Notes: a model not told the origin generated them from the sequence alone. A DNA stretch of 64,000 nt from Shewanella ulleungensis (GCF_014648315.1 NZ_BMQW01000005.1:248001-312000); one strand, 5' to 3'; counted from the stretch's first letter, positions 47,582 through 57,281 are shown. Made by a program: numbers and translations.

Positions 47582-48796
47582 TTACCCACCTTTCACTACT
47601 TTTAGCATGTCCCACATAGGTAAATAGATACCTAGCGCAAGAATCAACACAATGCCGGCAACAAAACCAATTAAAATAGGCTCTAATTTTGCGGTTAGGT
47701 TTTTTAAATCGTAATCAACTTCACCCTCATAAAAATCAGCAGCATCGTTTAACAGCTGATCTATTTGGCCGGTTTCTTCACCCACCGCGACCATTTGCAA
47801 TACTAATGGTGTAAATAGATGGCTAGCATTTGAAACTCTTAACATAGACTCGCCAGATTCTATTCCGCGGCGCATCCCGACAATTTTATCGTGCATATAT
47901 GCATTATCGACCGCATCGGCAACCAAACTTAAAGCTTGTGTCATTGGCACGCCAGCACTGAGCATCATTGAAAAACTACGGCAGTAACGCGACAAGGTAG
48001 ATCGTTCAATAATTGAACCAACAACCGGTATGTGTAACTTCCATAAATCCCACTGTTTTTCGCCCTTTTCGGTATGATGCCAATAACGAATACCAATAAT
48101 GGTCCCCATCAAGATCACCAACATCAACGGCCAGTAATTCACAAACAGGTTTGAGGTGGCAATAAGTATTTTGGTTGCCCAAGGTAAATCAGCGCCAAAA
48201 CGCGAAAACATATCCGCAAACTTAGGAATAACCATAATATTAAGGATAACCATCGCGATGGTTATCGCTATCAGCACAAAAATCGGATAACGCATTGCCG
48301 CTTTAATACGTCGACGGGTTTCTTGTTCGCGCTCGATGTAATGCGACAGTTGAATAAAAGCATCTTCCAATTTACCCGTGTTTTCACCAACATGGATCAT
48401 TGAAACAAATAGAGAATCAAATACATCAGGGTGCTGGTTCATTGATGACGATAAAGGCCGACCTGATGTTAACTGCTCAGAGATATCATCTAGCGCATGC
48501 TTCATTCGCTGCGAGTGAGTCGTTTCAGATAACCCAGCTATAGCACGTAAAATAGGAATGCCAGAACGTGTAAGCGAGTACATTTGTCGAGTGAAAATTT
48601 GTAACTCTTCTAACGACACTTTGCTCTGAAACAACGCCATAGAAAACGATTGCTTAGGCTTAACTTCATTGAGTTCTAACGGAATAATGCCACGCGACAA
48701 CAATATATCTGCCGCAGCACTCTCATTTGCAGACTCTAGCAGTGCGGTTACCGATTTACCTTGCGCATCACGACCACGGTATTGATAAGTAGGCAT
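47582..48796 (-). CDS. mshG: MSHA inner-membrane platform protein MshG (PilC/GspF family)
   Basis: MshG is the polytopic inner-membrane platform protein on which the MSHA motors act. The 404-residue product has two GspF domains (about 70-190 and 275-395), each with a conserved helical bundle ahead of membrane helices. Landmarks are FTRQMYSLTRSGIPILRAI and YCRSFSMMLSAGVPMTQAL at matching positions of the two repeats, and the PilC-like N-terminus MPTYQYRGRDAQGK. It follows mshE directly with only 2 bp between. Confidence 0.95.
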   Translation of the reverse strand: MPTYQYRGRDAQGKSVTALLESANESAAADILLSRGIIPLELNEVKPKQSFSMALFQSKVSLEELQIFTRQMYSLTRSGIPILRAIAGLSETTHSQRMKHALDDISEQLTSGRPLSSSMNQHPDVFDSLFVSMIHVGENTGKLEDAFIQLSHYIEREQETRRRIKAAMRYPIFVLIAITIAMVILNIMVIPKFADMFSRFGADLPWATKILIATSNLFVNYWPLMLVILMGTIIGIRYWHHTEKGEKQWDLWKLHIPVVGSIIERSTLSRYCRSFSMMLSAGVPMTQALSLVADAVDNAYMHDKIVGMRRGIESGESMLRVSNASHLFTPLVLQMVAVGEETGQIDQLLNDAADFYEGEVDYDLKNLTAKLEPILIGFVAGIVLILALGIYLPMWDMLKVVKGG

Positions 48797-48798
48797 AA

Positions 48799-50559
48799 TT
48801 ACGCCCCAACGCCAGGCTGATTAACTAAGTCTGCTGATAATGCCATGTTTGACTCAGTGACATCTTCGACTAACTTAGCCACCTCTTCTAACGTGGTAGT
48901 CCCTTGCAATAAATATTCCATTGCCGAATGGGCCAAAGGGATAAAGTTAGGACTACGCAAAGCTGCACGGGCAAAGTCTTGTGGGTTACCGGTGCGCATA
49001 GCATCTATCATATTTTCATCGAGTTCTAAAATTTCAAAAATACCAATTCGACCTCGATACCCTGAGCCATTACACGTTTGACAACCACTACCGACTTTAA
49101 AAGTCGCACTGTGAATATCTTGCTTAGTGACACTAGACAACCAGCTGCGCTCTGCTGCCGTAGGTTGGTAGTCGACAGCGCAATTGTGGCAAACTCTGCG
49201 CACTAATCGCTGGGCAATAATTACTCGCAAGGCACTCGCAACTAAGTAGCTTGCCGCGCCCATATCAAGTAGTCGCAAAGCACTGGTTACCGCATCATTG
49301 GTGTGCAAGGTTGATAATACAAAGTGACCGGTTAATGCGCCTCGTAAACCAATTTCAACGGTTTCTTGGTCACGCATTTCGCCCACCATGATGATATCGG
49401 GATCTTGGCGCAAAGTGGTACGCAGTACATTCGAAAAGTTTAAGCCAATTTTGTGATTTACTTGCACCTGATTAATACGCGGTAATTGATACTCTACCGG
49501 ATCTTCCACAGTAATGATCTTTCGATCTGGTGTGTTTAATTCACTTAAAATACCGTACAAGGTCGTGGTTTTACCGCTGCCCGTAGGTCCGGTAACCAAT
49601 AACATGCCGTGAGGGCGTTTAATTTGTTTACGAATACGCGCCACAATGTGCGGTGGCATACCGGTTTCATCTAAGGTGCGTAAACCCGTGGTTTGATCTA
49701 ATAAACGCATTACCACCGATTCGCCATGATAAATTGGCATGGTCGACATACGCACATCGATTTTATGACCTTTAATTTCGATATGAAAACGGCCATCTTG
49801 TGGCATACGCTTTTCTGATATATCCAGGCCAGCCATGAGCTTAAGACGAAGTACTAATGCAGAGGCAATATTCACTTCACTTAGTGTATTTTCATGTAAT
49901 TGACCATCAATACGCTGACGAATGCGCAGCACTTTTTCGCCTGGCTCAATATGAATGTCCGATGCCCGCATTTGCACTGCATCTTCAAAAATAGACTGCA
50001 ACAACTTCACCACGGTGGTTTCGTTATCGGCATCGCCTTCTGTTAAGCTGCTAAGGTCGAACATGTCGTCGGCGGCATATTCTTCTTCAAGCTTGCCGGC
50101 AATTTCTGCAATTTGGCCAGTACGACGATATAAGTTATCAAATGCATCTAACAACTGTTGCTCTGGAGCTACCGCCAGCATTAATTGCTTAGGAGCGACC
50201 AACAACTCTAAGTTATCAATGGCTTGTAAATCGGCGGGGTCGCTCATTGCAATCAATACATGATCGGCACCGCTTTCAACCACTAGGGCACGAAAACGAC
50301 GAGCTTGTACCTCAGGAAGAATGTTAACCACTTCTGCAGCAATAGGCCTACGGCTGATGTCTAAATAAGGTAAATTCAGCTGCTGAGACAAAAACTGCAG
50401 TAATTGATCTTCGCTAATACTCTTAAGGTCAATCAAGGTTCGGCCGAGTTTTTTACCGCTATTACGCTGTTCTGTTAATGCTTGCTGTAATTGTGCTTCG
50501 GTAATAATAAGCTCTTGCACCAGAAGATCACCTAAGCGCATCTTTAACTTTGGTTTCAT
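48799..50559 (-). CDS. mshE: MSHA extension ATPase MshE with MshEN c-di-GMP domain
   Basis: MshE is the hexameric motor that drives MSHA pilus extension. The 586-residue product starts with the MshEN domain: two 24-residue motifs, residues 8-31 (RLG...Q) and 37-60 (KLG...Q), separated by exactly five residues, the known cyclic-di-GMP-binding arrangement. The GspE-type ATPase follows, with Walker A GPTGSGKTTTLYG (about 322-334), the Asp box, Walker B-containing IIMVGEMRDQET and HVLSTLHTN-like His box, then a tetracysteine zinc site (CHNC and CQTC). It overlaps mshN by 4 bp. Cyclic-di-GMP control of pilus extension is established for V. cholerae MshE and inferred here. Confidence 0.96.
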   Translation of the reverse strand: MKPKLKMRLGDLLVQELIITEAQLQQALTEQRNSGKKLGRTLIDLKSISEDQLLQFLSQQLNLPYLDISRRPIAAEVVNILPEVQARRFRALVVESGADHVLIAMSDPADLQAIDNLELLVAPKQLMLAVAPEQQLLDAFDNLYRRTGQIAEIAGKLEEEYAADDMFDLSSLTEGDADNETTVVKLLQSIFEDAVQMRASDIHIEPGEKVLRIRQRIDGQLHENTLSEVNIASALVLRLKLMAGLDISEKRMPQDGRFHIEIKGHKIDVRMSTMPIYHGESVVMRLLDQTTGLRTLDETGMPPHIVARIRKQIKRPHGMLLVTGPTGSGKTTTLYGILSELNTPDRKIITVEDPVEYQLPRINQVQVNHKIGLNFSNVLRTTLRQDPDIIMVGEMRDQETVEIGLRGALTGHFVLSTLHTNDAVTSALRLLDMGAASYLVASALRVIIAQRLVRRVCHNCAVDYQPTAAERSWLSSVTKQDIHSATFKVGSGCQTCNGSGYRGRIGIFEILELDENMIDAMRTGNPQDFARAALRSPNFIPLAHSAMEYLLQGTTTLEEVAKLVEDVTESNMALSADLVNQPGVGA

Positions 50560-51893
50560 CGGTTTTCTCCTAGCTGAGCTAATCGGGTTTCAATAAAATT
50601 CATGGCTGACATCGACAATCCTTCATAGCTTAGTGCAGAACGATAAGCTTGAGCTGCCGGGATGTATTTTTGTTGGGAATCTAACGCATACCCAAGCCCC
50701 ATCCACCAGCGAGCCTGAGTCGATTCTGCTTGCAATAAATTGCGATAAGCTTGCTCTGCTAAGATGTAATCTTGATTACTTTGCGCTAACTCAGTTTGTG
50801 CCACCCATTTATCGCGAGACCAACTTGAGTTGTCTGGGATTGAAGCCAAAGTGATATTGGCACTATCAAAGGCTTTCATTTCAACTTGAATCCGCGCCAG
50901 AATGACATAAAACTCCCATTCCTGTGGAAACATACTAATGCCACTTTCCAATAAACGCATAGCAGTAGTGGTATTGTTTTGAGCATAATATATAGCCACC
51001 AGTTGCTTGCGGGCTTTATGTAAACTCGGCTGTAAAATAATGGCTTCTAAATAAAAACTGGCTGCATCATCGACATTTTGTACTTTTTCAGCATCAACCG
51101 CTTTACGGTACTGTAACTGCGCCATTTGAGTTTTGGTTAATACAACCTCTTTAACCGTCATGTCATTGGAGGCTGCTGTTGAAACGTCAGGCTTATCGCT
51201 GGCTACAATTTGTGACTGATTAGTTGTTGCTACAACACGATTTACATCATTAATATTTTTTGCTTTATCTGTTGAGGTTGAAGTTAACTTAGTTTTACTA
51301 ATTACAGGTTCATCGGCTTGCTTTAAGGGCGTAGCCTCATTTGAAACTAACGCCACTGATGTATCCTGAGCAGCAACCATAGCGTCAGAAGCTCGCTCAG
51401 TAGGCTCTTCCTCGCTCACCGTTATCGCGGCAACACTCGCGGTTTTGGCTACGCCATTATCATTATTATCATTAACAGCAGTAGTTGTTGTTACGGAGTT
51501 ACTGATTTGCGCATCTACACGCTCAACTTTGCTAATTTGCACTATTCCTGAAGTGCTAAGTTGCATATCACCAATAGGTTGAGCAGGCATATCTTCAGCG
51601 TTATCGTCTGCACTTCGAATTGCGGCATTTGTTACGCTCTGCTCAGCCAATTGCGGCTCAACCGTCGGGTCAATTTTTTGGTACATTGACACACCAAACC
51701 ATGCAACAGGGATTAACAGCAGTAAACCAATACCGACGGCGATTAATGGCGAGCGAGACTTTTCAGTTGGATAATATTGAACTTGCGGACGAACAAACTC
51801 CCCCTTCGACTGGGAGGTCGCTGGGTCTGATTGCGCTGAATCTGGTTTTTCACGCTGTTCTAAATCTCGCAGCATTTTTATTATCACACTCAT
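50556..51893 (-). CDS. mshN: MSHA biogenesis TPR protein MshN
   Basis: This 445-residue protein has a cytoplasmic N-terminus (MSVIIKMLRDLEQREKP), a single transmembrane helix (about 50-70), a long low-complexity Ala/Ser/Thr-rich periplasmic linker (about 75-250) and a C-terminal tetratricopeptide array (about 260-440, with AVDAEKVQNVDDAASFYLEAI and QAYRSALSYEGLS). Position between mshM and mshE and this domain plan identify MshN. It overlaps mshE by 4 bp and mshM by 1 bp. It may anchor the ATPase to the periplasmic machinery; that is inference. Confidence 0.9.
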   Translation of the reverse strand: MSVIIKMLRDLEQREKPDSAQSDPATSQSKGEFVRPQVQYYPTEKSRSPLIAVGIGLLLLIPVAWFGVSMYQKIDPTVEPQLAEQSVTNAAIRSADDNAEDMPAQPIGDMQLSTSGIVQISKVERVDAQISNSVTTTTAVNDNNDNGVAKTASVAAITVSEEEPTERASDAMVAAQDTSVALVSNEATPLKQADEPVISKTKLTSTSTDKAKNINDVNRVVATTNQSQIVASDKPDVSTAASNDMTVKEVVLTKTQMAQLQYRKAVDAEKVQNVDDAASFYLEAIILQPSLHKARKQLVAIYYAQNNTTTAMRLLESGISMFPQEWEFYVILARIQVEMKAFDSANITLASIPDNSSWSRDKWVAQTELAQSNQDYILAEQAYRNLLQAESTQARWWMGLGYALDSQQKYIPAAQAYRSALSYEGLSMSAMNFIETRLAQLGENR

Positions 51894-52828
51894 TAATACT
51901 CACTTATCCGTGTCAACCACTCACCACCTAAATCCATGAATCCCAGCATTAGCATCAATGTTAATAATAAAATAATCACTAGTATGCTAGAGCGTGAAAA
52001 ACCTGAGCGTTCGGTTAAATTAATATCTTCAGTGTCACGTATTGCTGCTCGACAATGCTTGGTCGACACTCGTTGGCTCCCTTCTCCGTAACAAAGCAGT
52101 AAACTTTTATGCGCCAATATATTTACCAAACGTGGAATGCCTCGAGCGGCTTTAGCTAACAATTTAATATCGCTTACACCAAATAAATCAGGCCCTTGAT
52201 AACCAGCAATGCTTAGCCGATATTGAATATAAGCGCGGATTTCATCCCAACTCAAAGGGCGTAAATGGTAACTAAACGTGATCCGTTGACGTAACTGTCT
52301 AAATTTAGCTTGTCCGAGCCGCTCATCTAACTCGGGCTGACCAAATAACACCACCTGCAACAACTTACGACTTTCGGTTTCTAAGTTCGTAAATAACCGT
52401 AATGCTTCAATACTGTCGTCGGGTAATGCTTGGGCTTCATCGAGCACTAACACAACATGAAAGCCTTGATGATTTAATTCGAGTAACCGTTCATGGATCA
52501 AACGAGTTAATTGTTGTTGATCGAGTTTATTAGGTAGCGCTAACCCTAACTCTGCCGCTACTGCAAAACGTAACTCTTTTGGTGTTAGGTATGGGTTAGG
52601 CAAATAAGCACAGTGATATTGAGTCGGTAAGTCATTCAATAATTTACGGCAAACTAATGTTTTCCCTGTTCCCACTTCGCCGGTTACTTTAATAAATCCC
52701 TCACCGGTCTCTAACGCGGTTTGCAACACTTGTAAGGCTTCTACATGGGGTGCTAAACCAAAAAAGAACCCTGTATTGGGCGTCAGCGTAAAAGGCAGCT
52801 GCGCCATGCCAAAGTGTTGCAAATACAT
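51893..52828 (-). CDS. mshM: MSHA biogenesis ATPase MshM (ExeA-like)
   Basis: MshM is an AAA ATPase of the ExeA/GspA type. The 311-residue product has the family opening MYLQHFGMAQLPFTLTPNTGFFF, Walker A GEVGTGKTLVCRKLL (about 47-61), Walker B VVLVLDEAQALP (about 125-136) and an arginine-rich sensor region, then a C-terminal transmembrane helix (about 280-300). ExeA-type ATPases help the secretin assemble through the cell wall, which fits its place next to mshL. It precedes mshN with a 1-base overlap. Confidence 0.93.
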   Translation of the reverse strand: MYLQHFGMAQLPFTLTPNTGFFFGLAPHVEALQVLQTALETGEGFIKVTGEVGTGKTLVCRKLLNDLPTQYHCAYLPNPYLTPKELRFAVAAELGLALPNKLDQQQLTRLIHERLLELNHQGFHVVLVLDEAQALPDDSIEALRLFTNLETESRKLLQVVLFGQPELDERLGQAKFRQLRQRITFSYHLRPLSWDEIRAYIQYRLSIAGYQGPDLFGVSDIKLLAKAARGIPRLVNILAHKSLLLCYGEGSQRVSTKHCRAAIRDTEDINLTERSGFSRSSILVIILLLTLMLMLGFMDLGGEWLTRISEY

Positions 52829-52847
52829 ACTTATTTACGTTCCATCA

Positions 52848-54500
52848 TCACTTAGAAGGATACCAACGCTCAATCAAATCTTGCGAACGCTTGAGCTCAT
52901 CTTTCCAGGTGTCTAAACCCACGACTGTTGGCTTAAGTAAAATAATCAATTCCGTTTTTTGCTTGGATTTACTGCGGTTAGTAAAGGCTTCGCCCAAAAA
53001 TGGGATATCACCTAAAAATGGTACTTTCGATACAGTTTCGATGTTTTCACTCTTCATTAAACCACCAATCACCACCACATCGCCCGATGCAGCTCTAATG
53101 ACTGTATCAGACTCGCGGATCTCACTTTGCGCTAATGGTAGCTCTAACGTCGAATCACTAATTTGAATAATTTTGGTTTGCTCTTGCACGTCAATAACCG
53201 ACGGATGAACGTGTAATAGTACATTGCCATTTTCGTCAATTTGCGGCGTAACATCTAACGCAATCCCTGAGAAAAATGGTGTTAACTCAACTTCTGGCGT
53301 AGTCACTGTTGTGGTCGATGACACAGTAGTGGTCGACACATCAGTAACAAAATATTCGTCATTACCCACTTTAATCACCGCTTTTTGGTTGTTGGTCGCG
53401 GTCACTCGTGGGCTGGATAGCACATCAACATCACCTTGAGTGTCGAGCAAGCTAATCATGGTACTAAAATCTGTACCTGTAACGTTAAGTGAGGTTACAC
53501 CACCGATCACTGAAGAAATGGTATCACTTAACCCCTGGCCAGCTGAGGTACTGAAATTAATATTGGTACTATCCACATGGCCTAATAAATTTTCCCACTG
53601 AATGCCTTGCTGATAACCATCAGACAAGGTCACTTCTATTATTTTGGCCTCTAAAATCACCTGGCGTTGCAAATGGCTTTCAGCTGTAGTCAAAAAAGCC
53701 CGAACTTGTCTTAACTCATTAGGAAAAGCGCGGATGGTCACTAAACCTGCTTGCGGAGTTACAACCACCTGGCGACCGCCACCTGTTTCACCAATAATTG
53801 ACACTAATGTGGCTTGTAACTCACCCCAAAAGTCAGTTTTAGTAGTGGAGCGGATAAAGGTACCGTTGCTTTGTTCGTTACTGCCCGAGCTGCTGCTATT
53901 GCTGTTAGAACTGCTTGAACTGCTGTTGCTGTTACTATTACTACTTGAATTGTCATTATCATCTGAGATACGCCCTGAACTCACGGATGTTAACGATAAA
54001 CCTTCACGCTGCATATACAGGTAGTTGAGTGGAAACGTTTCAGTGCGCATTCCTGATGGGAAGACCCGTAAAATACGCCCTTGGCGGCTCACTTCGTAAC
54101 CGTAGATATCTTCTACAACTTGTAATGCTTCAGACAAAGTAACCGCTTTTAGTGATAGAGAAATAGTGCCTTGCACATCAGGATGCACTGCCACACTTAA
54201 AGGAGTGTCTTTCACTAAACTAGGGAAAAAGACGCGAGCATCGACATTATTTGCCGACACATCAAAGCGACGCTCGGCAGGAAGCGCTTTTGCAGAGGAA
54301 AGCACATTGCTACCATTTAACTCACGCTGCACTTCAGCAGGCATTGTGGCTGGCGGCGGAGTAACAGCAGCATTAGCTTGCGCTTGTTGCATTGACTCAG
54401 CTAATGCTGACTTAACCGTTTCAGGCTCAGGCCTATCTGTTGTTTGGCAAGCAACCAAACACAGCGACATCAGAGGGGTAACATATTTAATTACTTTCAT
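52848..54500 (-). CDS. mshL: MSHA secretin MshL
   Basis: MshL is the outer-membrane secretin channel for the MSHA pilus. The 550-residue lipoprotein has lipobox LVACQ (Cys18), N-domains (about 75-180 and 225-290, with VRIF-like and RQVRAFLTTAESHLQRQVILEAKIIEV), and the secretin beta-barrel domain (about 290-540) with VLSSPRVTATNNQKAVIKVG and VIRAASGDVVVIGGLMKSE. A Ser/Asn/Asp-only stretch at residues 181-213 interrupts the N-domain region. It is 13 bp downstream of mshK. Confidence 0.95.
   Translation of the reverse strand: MKVIKYVTPLMSLCLVACQTTDRPEPETVKSALAESMQQAQANAAVTPPPATMPAEVQRELNGSNVLSSAKALPAERRFDVSANNVDARVFFPSLVKDTPLSVAVHPDVQGTISLSLKAVTLSEALQVVEDIYGYEVSRQGRILRVFPSGMRTETFPLNYLYMQREGLSLTSVSSGRISDDNDNSSSNSNSNSSSSSSNSNSSSSGSNEQSNGTFIRSTTKTDFWGELQATLVSIIGETGGGRQVVVTPQAGLVTIRAFPNELRQVRAFLTTAESHLQRQVILEAKIIEVTLSDGYQQGIQWENLLGHVDSTNINFSTSAGQGLSDTISSVIGGVTSLNVTGTDFSTMISLLDTQGDVDVLSSPRVTATNNQKAVIKVGNDEYFVTDVSTTTVSSTTTVTTPEVELTPFFSGIALDVTPQIDENGNVLLHVHPSVIDVQEQTKIIQISDSTLELPLAQSEIRESDTVIRAASGDVVVIGGLMKSENIETVSKVPFLGDIPFLGEAFTNRSKSKQKTELIILLKPTVVGLDTWKDELKRSQDLIERWYPSK
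53862..53960 (-). repeat. Ser/Asn low-complexity repeat within mshL
   Basis: About 33 consecutive codons encode almost only Ser, Asn and Asp. The DNA is a degenerate run of AGC/AGT/AAC-type triplets (seen on the plus strand as gct/gtt/act triplets), a structure prone to length change by slippage. Confidence 0.75.
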
Positions 54501-54513
54501 TTTTATTCTTATC

Positions 54514-54849
54514 CTATCGCTCTGTTATCGACTGAAACAGCTGAAGTTTTCTGCCATCTGACAAGGTAACGCTGTCTTGGCCTATCGAGGTCACACGTAG
54601 CCCGACACCACTAATCGTGTCACCCACTGAGAGAATATTGTTATTAATCACCGCATATGCTCGCTGCCCATTAACGATACTGTTGAGCACCATTGTTTGC
54701 TGAGGAACGGCATTCGAGCTCACTGCAACATAACCCTGACTTGGCAAGGTTGGGTCTCGCAACGATTGTGCTTCTGCAGGGGAAGCAAACATCATTACAC
54801 TACTGACCATCACAGCCAGAGCGTTAAGGCTAATTCTGTTTAGCAACAC
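54514..54849 (-). CDS. mshK: MSHA biogenesis protein MshK (PilP-like)
   Basis: This 111-residue exported protein has a signal peptide (MLLNRISLNALAVMVSSVMMFASPAEA) and a short mature part starting QSLRDPTLPSQGY, the DPT(x)P motif shared with PilP/GspC-type proteins that contact the secretin. The C-terminal part (VLNSIVNGQRAYAVINNNILSVGD, then LRVTSIGQDSVTLSDGRKL) resembles the GspC homology region. It overlaps mshJ by 20 bp and is followed by mshL. Confidence 0.9.
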   Translation of the reverse strand: MLLNRISLNALAVMVSSVMMFASPAEAQSLRDPTLPSQGYVAVSSNAVPQQTMVLNSIVNGQRAYAVINNNILSVGDTISGVGLRVTSIGQDSVTLSDGRKLQLFQSITER

Positions 54850-55486
54850 TGATAAAGTCCTTATTCACACTCAGTGTGTAAAGTTCTAATTGAACTAGCG
54901 CATTTGGATGTGTCTCAACACGATAATCCAAGCGCTTCCAATACAATTTGTCTGGCATATTTTCCACCGCTGAGACAAACGCTAAAATGGCAAAATAATC
55001 ACCTTGTAAGCTCAACTTAATACCATGACTGTATAAATTAACGTTACTGTCTTCACCCATATTTAATAATGGCGTAGGTGTAATAGAGGCGAACGATTTA
55101 AGGGTTACACCTTTTACATTACCCAGTAAGTTGGCTAATACTGTCGGCATATAATCTGCTGGTACCATATCAACCATTTGTGCATCTAATTCAGCATCAA
55201 TGGCTAACATCTGCTCATTCACTAACAATAAACGCTGCTGGTAATCTTTATTAGGATCTAACTGCAAGCGCTCTTCATATAAAGCAATTTGTTGACGTGA
55301 TATATCGTTTTCTTGGCTTAAAGCAGTCAATTGTCTTTGCATCAACTGTTGCTGTTTCCAGAGTGATTCCAATGGTAAATACAACAACATGCCAATCACA
55401 ACGATACTCGCAAGCGCAATTAAGACTCGCTCCCGCTGGCTGAGTTGATTAAATTTTTCTGACCAAGTTGCCCATTGTTGCTTCAT
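54830..55486 (-). CDS. mshJ: MSHA biogenesis protein MshJ (PilO-like)
   Basis: This 218-residue bitopic protein has a short cytoplasmic start, one helix (about 22-42, VLIALASIVVIGMLLYLPLE), a coiled coil (about 45-100, with WKQQQLMQRQLTALSQEN) and a ferredoxin-like periplasmic domain, the PilO plan. It forms the alignment complex with the PilN-like MshI2 and PilP-like MshK. It overlaps MshI2 by 4 bp and mshK by 20 bp. Confidence 0.92.
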   Translation of the reverse strand: MKQQWATWSEKFNQLSQRERVLIALASIVVIGMLLYLPLESLWKQQQLMQRQLTALSQENDISRQQIALYEERLQLDPNKDYQQRLLLVNEQMLAIDAELDAQMVDMVPADYMPTVLANLLGNVKGVTLKSFASITPTPLLNMGEDSNVNLYSHGIKLSLQGDYFAILAFVSAVENMPDKLYWKRLDYRVETHPNALVQLELYTLSVNKDFISVAKQN

Positions 55487-56103
55487 TGTGAGGGCTCCTT
55501 ATCAGCAGTTTGACTGGTTAATTTGAACATTAATGGTTGATCATTACCTCTGTCCATCGTCATCGCTGAAAAAGCATACCCCTTTAAAGTCGATGTGTTT
55601 TTTAGTCTATCAATCCATAACGGAATGCTTTGCGGGTTACGGCCATAGCCTTCAAACTCTATCCGCTGCGGGGCATTATCTTGCTGAGAAATACTGATAT
55701 GACTAAGCCATACATTAGCATCAGCGACGGCGGCCAAATCAGTCAACATAGGCGAATAGCCCTGACTGATAAGGTTTTTGCGTTGACCTAGCTCATCTTT
55801 CAAGCGTATTTTTAAATCAAGGCGCTGCTCATCCAATTCAACTTGGGCAACTAGGGCTGAATCAGGTTTTCTCGCGGCGATTTGAGCTTCTAACTGTGTT
55901 TTTTGTGCCGTTAGCTGATTTTTATCATTACTCGCCTGCAGTTGAACTGTGTGTAACTGATTTTGCTGCCACCAACCGAAACCATAAAAGGCAATGCATA
56001 CTCCAACAAGGAGCAACAATGTCAGCATTAGTCGCGTCAAGGTTAATCGCTGCTGTTGCGGCAATAAGTCGACAGTATATAAATTAACGCTGGTTTTTAT
56101 CAC
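55483..56103 (-). CDS. mshI2: MSHA biogenesis protein MshI2 (PilN-like)
   Basis: This 206-residue bitopic protein begins with the PilN-like cytoplasmic peptide MIKTSVNLYTVDLLPQQQRLT, which in PilN binds the actin-like PilM. One helix (about 25-45) and a coiled coil (about 50-100, QASNDKNQLTAQKTQLEAQI) follow, then a small periplasmic domain. It overlaps mshI by 4 bp and mshJ by 4 bp. In Shewanella and Vibrio this part of MshI is a separate gene, as here. Confidence 0.88.
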   Translation of the reverse strand: MIKTSVNLYTVDLLPQQQRLTLTRLMLTLLLLVGVCIAFYGFGWWQQNQLHTVQLQASNDKNQLTAQKTQLEAQIAARKPDSALVAQVELDEQRLDLKIRLKDELGQRKNLISQGYSPMLTDLAAVADANVWLSHISISQQDNAPQRIEFEGYGRNPQSIPLWIDRLKNTSTLKGYAFSAMTMDRGNDQPLMFKLTSQTADKEPSQ

Positions 56104-56999
56104 GCATCACCTCGTGTTAATTCTTGTAATGCTAACTGAGCGAATAATCCACTCATACCATCATGGGTTTGTGCATGCACTTTTTGATTGAAGTTCGCCC
56201 CGACCAAGTTAGCCAGTGCACTGCTATCACCATCTGCGGCAATCGTAATAGACGTCACAGGCGCTTGACGGAGTTGGCTTTCGAAATAATCCATCGAACG
56301 TTGAATTTCAAGACTTAAGTTATCAGCTAAACCTTGTTGTAATTCGTCATAAGTTGCTGTGCTCAGCTGATTAAAACCCCGCACTCTGCGCTGCATTAAC
56401 ACTTCACCGGCTTTCACCACCATAAGTAAGAGCTCTTTTTGCGGTAAATGTGCAACTAACATATGAGCCATACTATCGTTAGGCAGCATATGCCGTAGCA
56501 CTAACTCTTCTATGCTAATGCCTGCAACGGTTAAACTATTTGCTTTACAAGCAGAAGCAAGTTGCATGAGTAACTCACGGCTCGACACTACGACACTGAG
56601 TTTGGCGTTTGGAATAATGCTGGATTCAAAATAATCTAAATGAATATTGCCCACAGGCTCTGACACCATGTCTTTAATCGCCCAAATTAATGCCTGGGCA
56701 ATTTCTGTTGAATCAACATTGGGTTTGTCAGCTTGTAAAAGTTGATAATGAGCATAGGACAAGACTAATTGCATTCGAACATGGCCAAATTGTACTTTTA
56801 ACTGTTCAAAAGCTTGGTTCCAATTGTTTTTCACCACCGGAATTTGCGTAATGGTATTGGCAGATGTGCCTTTTTGAGCTTTACACACCCATAACGAACT
56901 GTCAGAGATAAAAACACCGACATCTCCGGTTATTTTGGATGATTTCCAAAAGGCTAATTTACTCAAAACACCACTTTTCATTACGCGTCCCATACTCAC
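56100..56999 (-). CDS. mshI: MSHA biogenesis protein MshI (PilM-like, actin-fold)
   Basis: This 299-residue cytoplasmic protein resembles the actin-like PilM/GspL fold, starting with SGVLSKLAFWKSSKITGDVGVFISDSSLWVCKAQKG and containing a region with SAHMLVAHLPQKELLLMVVKAGEVLMQRRVRG that would match the second ATPase-fold lobe. It is the first gene of the secretory msh operon, 282 bp downstream of csrD. The gap is AT-rich and must hold the operon promoter. Nucleotide binding is not certain because phosphate motifs are weak. Confidence 0.9.
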   Translation of the reverse strand: MSMGRVMKSGVLSKLAFWKSSKITGDVGVFISDSSLWVCKAQKGTSANTITQIPVVKNNWNQAFEQLKVQFGHVRMQLVLSYAHYQLLQADKPNVDSTEIAQALIWAIKDMVSEPVGNIHLDYFESSIIPNAKLSVVVSSRELLMQLASACKANSLTVAGISIEELVLRHMLPNDSMAHMLVAHLPQKELLLMVVKAGEVLMQRRVRGFNQLSTATYDELQQGLADNLSLEIQRSMDYFESQLRQAPVTSITIAADGDSSALANLVGANFNQKVHAQTHDGMSGLFAQLALQELTRGDA

Positions 57000-57281
57000 T
57001 AACGTGATAATTATTCTAGATTATTGGTTTACTATACGATGAAAAAACTCAATAAAACCCATTCTACCCCAAAAATCCTGAACATAACGATGACTAAAAC
57101 AATATCTCATTAGTTGGTTAGTGTTGTCGCGCAATAGCTCATACTCAAATGATAAAAACTTCACCTCGAACACATTGTTAATGTTTTAATTTTGTTACAT
57201 TAATAACAATATAGCATACCTAATTAAAGGCCAATGCAAAAGCGAAGATACTTTAATATTGAAGTATTGGACTTTTTAAAA

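Noticed and set aside
53862..53960. CRISPR-like or VNTR array
   Set aside because: The repeats are in-frame codon runs in mshL with no spacer structure.
53644..54024. 126-codon plus-strand frame inside mshL
   Set aside because: Its long Leu run is the complement of the Ser/Asn tract; it is a shadow.
57000..57281. Promoter hexamers for the msh secretory operon
   Set aside because: Several AT-rich candidates exist, none with both hexamers at acceptable spacing; I could not choose one.
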